9,457 nt of DNA from Phycisphaerales bacterium. Lineage in GTDB: Bacteria > Planctomycetota > Phycisphaerae > Phycisphaerales > SM1A02. Shown here piece by piece: positions 6,899 to 9,457 of the stretch; within the stretch, counting starts at the first letter, position 1, and the number at the start of each line of letters is the position of its first letter. The stretch is taken from the NCBI GenBank assembly GCA_029243925.1, contig JAQWRC010000337.1, forward strand, positions 1 to 9,457, given 5' to 3'. A program made the translations under genes and the position numbers. The notes below the pieces were generated by a model. The model was given only the letters and a program-made list of their open reading frames with translations, searched no databases and was not told where the DNA came from.

Positions 6899-8725
6899 TC
6901 AAACGGCGGCGGGTTGTACTTCTTCCGTATAGACCTCGAGTGAATCAAGCCAACCCTGTACGGTTGCCTGGCACGCGACGCGCTCTTGAGGCAGTTCCAG
7001 CGATCGGCCACGCCCATCGAGGATAAGGCCCACGGTGCCTCCACGCACTTCTCGCTCGACTTTCTTGCCTGGGCCTTCGCCCAGATCCATGCCCCGGGCG
7101 GGGGCGAGGCTGATGGTTCCCGTCTCGCCTTCAGCAAGCTCAACCAACTGCATTTCGCCACCATGAATGGTGCCACTGCCACTGCGGTCGCCGCTGAGTT
7201 CCCAGCTGAAACATGGCTTGCCAGCCTTGGGCATGCCCTTGGCAGCAACACATGTTCCGAGATAAATCAGGCAATCGCGAGCGAAGACCTGTTCTGCTGC
7301 CTTTGGATGCACACTGGCCAGCACACCAAGGTGGGGCATCATGAAGATTGAATCCTTGGCCAGCATGGTGACGCCCTCGGGCTCGAAGGCATCGATCAGA
7401 AGCATGGCCGTTTGGTGCATCCTCGGTGCGTGACTGAGCACGCCACCGGACGCCACCAGCAGATCGAGTTTCATGTTGTTGACGATGGTCTGCCCCGCAG
7501 TTTCCTGGCTGAACGTATCGCCGACCGTCCGCTGCTGCTGCACGCCCTTGAGCGTCGTCGCAAACTCCTTGTGCTGCTTGTAGGCCAACCGAAGCGCTTC
7601 ACGAGCAACGGCTTGCTCGAACATGAGCGATTCACGCGACTGGGGAATGGTCGTCGGGCGAATCATCTTGTTCTTGACATGGTTGCGCAGTTCACGCTCG
7701 TCCATGTCGAATGGGACCCATCGCAGCACGTTCGCCATGGTTGCTTCCGCGCACACATTCGATATCGAATAGGACATGCCGAGATTCGCGCTGACGGTCC
7801 GATTGAATGTCTCGTCAAAGACACTGAACACGTCCGTCGTCGCTCCGCCGATGTCGACACCGACCACATTGATGTTCTGAAGCTTCGCGACGGTCTGGAG
7901 AATATCCCCCACCGCCCCGGGCGTAGGCATGATCGGAGCGCCGGTCCAGCCCATGAGTTTGTCGTATCCCGGGGCCTGCGCCATCACATGCTCAAGAAAG
8001 ATGTCATGGATCTTGTCCCGAGCTGGGCCAAGATTTTCCCGCTCGAGCACTGGACGAAGGTTATCGACGATCTGAAGATCAAATCCGCCTTCGCTGAACA
8101 CTTCCGAGATGGAATCGCGTGCCTCGATGTTGCCTGCATAGATGATCGGCATGGAGTAATCGCTGCCGAATCGCGGTTGCGGCTTTGCTGGTGCAACGAG
8201 CTCGGCAATCTGCACGACCTTCTCCGTCGTACCGCCATCGGTGCCCCCGGAGATCAGAATCATGTCCGGCCGCAGATCACGGATGCGCTGAATCTGATCA
8301 TGAGGTCGCCGCCCATCGTTTGCGGCGATCACGTCCATCACGATCGAGCCCGCGCCAAGTGCTGCTCGCTTTGCACTGGCGGCCGTCATCTCTGCAATGA
8401 CGCCTGCCACCATCATCTGCAGTCCACCGCCAGCGGAAGACGTCGAGATGTAAATGTCACAGCCTTCGGTATCCGTTGCCGGCGTGATAATTCGCCCCTC
8501 GTCATCGACCAGACGCCGTCCCGCCAACTCGCCGATTTCGGTCACGGAGTTCACCACGCCCATGGTGACGTCGGCAAACGGCTTTTCGACCGTCGTCGGC
8601 GCTTCGCCACGATGCGTCTGACGATATTCGCCATCCACGTATTGGATCAAGATGGCCTTGGTCGTCGTGCTGCCACAATCGGTTGCCAGGATGACCTGTA
8701 TCTGGTCAGGATCGATCTGATTCAT
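6899..8725 (-). CDS. MutL-family (GlmL-like) ATPase, actin/Hsp70 fold, without a mutase partner
   Basis: 608 aa. Belongs to the family named after MutL/GlmL of the glutamate (methylaspartate) mutase locus, unrelated to mismatch-repair MutL. The actin/Hsp70 nucleotide-binding motifs are in order: phosphate-1 DCGSTTTKA (16-24), SGGTDGG (159-165), phosphate-2 DIGGATTDV (291-299) and adenosine ASGGVLSH (425-432). ATP binding is therefore very likely. Residues about 505-608 form a beta-rich C-terminal part with VGLILDGRGR at 565-574. No mutase S or E gene and no B12-binding motif is nearby, so a role in glutamate fermentation is not supported. The frame is open 50 codons further upstream, but that stretch is basic, low in motifs and lies inside the previous gene, so ATG at 8725 was chosen; its ribosome site is weak (GGA, about 10 nt away), suggesting coupling. 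It ends 23 nt before the next gene. Confidence 0.88.
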   Translation of the reverse strand: MNQIDPDQIQVILATDCGSTTTKAILIQYVDGEYRQTHRGEAPTTVEKPFADVTMGVVNSVTEIGELAGRRLVDDEGRIITPATDTEGCDIYISTSSAGGGLQMMVAGVIAEMTAASAKRAALGAGSIVMDVIAANDGRRPHDQIQRIRDLRPDMILISGGTDGGTTEKVVQIAELVAPAKPQPRFGSDYSMPIIYAGNIEARDSISEVFSEGGFDLQIVDNLRPVLERENLGPARDKIHDIFLEHVMAQAPGYDKLMGWTGAPIMPTPGAVGDILQTVAKLQNINVVGVDIGGATTDVFSVFDETFNRTVSANLGMSYSISNVCAEATMANVLRWVPFDMDERELRNHVKNKMIRPTTIPQSRESLMFEQAVAREALRLAYKQHKEFATTLKGVQQQRTVGDTFSQETAGQTIVNNMKLDLLVASGGVLSHAPRMHQTAMLLIDAFEPEGVTMLAKDSIFMMPHLGVLASVHPKAAEQVFARDCLIYLGTCVAAKGMPKAGKPCFSWELSGDRSGSGTIHGGEMQLVELAEGETGTISLAPARGMDLGEGPGKKVEREVRGGTVGLILDGRGRSLELPQERVACQATVQGWLDSLEVYTEEVQPAAV

Positions 8726-9095
8726 CAGGTGGTCCGTGATTCTCGGCCGGGGTTTGGGACGTCTTGTCCTCGAAATCAGGACCAACCTGGTTCCAGTGCT
8801 CCAAGCGTTGACAAAGGTACTCGATCGACCCCCGCTGCTCAAGAAATGAGGCAAACTCCGTGATCGACGGGCCATCGAGAATGACGGAGACGATGGGCTG
8901 GAAAAAATGCATAGCCTGCGACGCGACGAAGTTCAGCGGACGGCCCATTTCCACTGCCAGCAGGGCAGGAACAACCAGTCCACGCCGTACGACGGCCCGG
9001 CAGACCATGTCCACCAGTTCAACCTGACGTTCCGTGGGCTCACTTGGCCCTTTGTCGATGGCGAATGCGTGCTTGAGCTGATCTCGCAAACTCAT
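8706..9095 (-). CDS. Small helical soluble protein, conserved-looking, unknown function
   Basis: 129 aa, no signal peptide. Residues about 1-103 look helical, and the core RRGLVVPALLAVEMGRPLNF (37-56) followed by SQAMHFFQPIVSVIL is a compact amphipathic block. The last 25 residues are polar, rich in Pro, Glu and Asp, and probably disordered. I have an impression of similar small proteins next to MutL-like genes in planctomycetes but cannot name a family. The ATG overlaps the previous stop as ATGA and has GGAG 8 nt upstream. Its 3' end overlaps the start of the ATPase gene by 20 bp in another frame, so the two are translationally coupled, which supports a physical or regulatory partnership with the ATPase. 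Confidence 0.75.
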   Translation of the reverse strand: MSLRDQLKHAFAIDKGPSEPTERQVELVDMVCRAVVRRGLVVPALLAVEMGRPLNFVASQAMHFFQPIVSVILDGPSITEFASFLEQRGSIEYLCQRLEHWNQVGPDFEDKTSQTPAENHGPPDESDRS

Positions 9096-9457
9096 TGATT
9101 CAACTCCATGGCCGATTCGATTCTGGCAATGATCTCAACGCCTTGACCTCCAAAGAGCACGCTGATGCCTCGGCGGTCAAATGCACTCTTCTGCGAGCGA
9201 GTAGAAAGGTATCCCCCAAGATGGTCATGCGGAAATCGGCGAAGATCTTTCCATCGCAAACTTTTGCTGCCAAATGGGTAGCGAACAGCGATGCCATGCC
9301 CGTCGATGCGATACGCCGACTTGAGAAAGAACCTGTTGAGCGTCATGAGTAGAAACAGCATGGCTGCCGCACCGGCCAGCACACCCAGCAGTGGATCAGG
9401 AACTGCAAGCGTAACCAGTACTCCGGCACCAACTATTGCAACGGCCACCAGGACACC
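9092..9457 (-). CDS. Membrane protein with PH-like cytosolic tail, 5' end cut by window
   Basis: The last 121 codons are visible. A GTG occurs at 9446-9448, but the frame continues in hydrophobic residues (GVLVAVAIVG) up to the edge, so the true start probably lies outside. Two hydrophobic segments (about residues 1-19 and 24-41 of the visible part) form a hairpin in the membrane. They are followed by YRIDGHGIAVRYPFGSKSLRWKDL and a further beta-rich part ending in a helix (EIIARIESAMEL). A strand pattern with R-I-D-x-x-G-I and then a tryptophan before a helix-like end is usual in bacterial PH-domain membrane proteins (YdbT/YcxB type), but the match is by pattern only. The stop overlaps the next start (ATGA). 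It may anchor the cluster's soluble products to the membrane. Confidence 0.65.
   Translation of the reverse strand, partial: GVLVAVAIVGAGVLVTLAVPDPLLGVLAGAAAMLFLLMTLNRFFLKSAYRIDGHGIAVRYPFGSKSLRWKDLRRFPHDHLGGYLSTRSQKSAFDRRGISVLFGGQGVEIIARIESAMELNQ

Larger units (their letters stand above)
1764..9457 (-). other. Eight-gene operon around an actin-fold ATPase
   Basis: Eight same-strand genes follow one another with overlaps of 4 bp (9092-9095, and at 4378-4381), 20 bp (8706-8725) and 1 bp (2762), or with gaps of 23, 5 and 3 bp, and no visible internal promoter. The products divide into cytosolic (129-aa protein, MutL-like ATPase, barrel-sandwich/KOW-like protein) and membrane (PH-like, FN3/DUF6754-like, 6-TM, doubly anchored, 7-TM). 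The promoter must lie beyond the right edge. No clear intrinsic terminator follows the last gene at 1680-1763. Confidence 0.75.

Noticed and set aside
6876..6902. TTG start giving nine extra residues on the barrel-sandwich/KOW-like protein
   Set aside because: AGGAGA with 6-nt spacing points to the GTG at 6873-6875; this ribosome site would itself lie within the longer version.
6899..8725. DNA mismatch-repair MutL
   Set aside because: There is no GHKL ATPase motif; the motifs are of the actin/Hsp70 type, as in GlmL. The shared name is coincidental.
7412..8863. A 483-codon open frame on the plus strand
   Set aside because: It lies fully opposite the MutL-like gene, its product is rich in His and Arg with no recognisable motif, and the minus-strand frame has clear ATPase motifs. 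It is an antisense shadow of GC-rich coding DNA.
8726..8875. N-terminal 50-residue extension of the MutL-like ATPase
   Set aside because: The stretch overlaps the preceding gene, is full of Arg and Pro with no motif, and the ATPase fold begins soon after the ATG at 8725.
1..9457. CRISPR arrays, tRNA or rRNA genes, transposons, phage genes
   Set aside because: No regularly spaced repeats, cloverleaf sequence, transposase or integrase motif, or terminal inverted repeats were seen on either strand.

Overview
The window is a gene-dense bacterial segment with all supportable genes on the minus strand, so transcription runs from high to low coordinates. Base composition is moderately GC-rich. TGA is the usual stop, and most junctions are ATGA overlaps or gaps of a few bases. 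The rpmF-plsX-fabH order is widespread in bacteria. The orphan MutL-type ATPase next to a fibronectin/DUF6754-like membrane protein suggests Planctomycetota or a similar phylum. That placement comes from memory of family distribution and is only moderately certain.

Region 1 (about 1-1670) is a lipid/ribosome operon. A near-consensus sigma70-type promoter (1638-1666) drives a leader of about 60 nt that contains a strong hairpin (1596-1615). The genes follow in order: rpmF (ribosomal protein L32), plsX (phosphate acyltransferase) and fabH (ketoacyl-ACP synthase III). fabH runs off the left edge just after its catalytic cysteine.

Region 2 (1764-9457) looks like one tightly packed operon of eight genes. 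From its upstream end these are: a membrane protein with a PH-like tail (cut by the right edge), a 129-aa soluble helical protein, a 608-aa MutL-family ATPase of the actin/Hsp70 fold, a 374-aa soluble protein with a barrel-sandwich-like N-terminus and an SH3/KOW-like C-terminus, a secreted or anchored fibronectin-III/DUF6754-like protein, a roughly 6-TM protein, a protein with one TM at each end around a folded domain, and a roughly 7-TM protein with an internal motif repeat. No glutamate mutase S or E subunit and no B12-binding motif is present.

The most interesting possibility is that Region 2 encodes a membrane-anchored complex. A cytosolic actin-fold ATPase and its soluble partners would work with four envelope proteins, in the way PilM- or FtsA-type ATPases work with membrane partners. 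This is inferred from gene order and fold motifs; no activity can be read from the sequence.

Several starts were moved from the longest open frame because a Shine-Dalgarno sequence or an ATGA overlap points elsewhere (genes ending at 3632, 4378, 5751 and 6899). No tRNA, rRNA, CRISPR array, insertion sequence or phage gene was seen.
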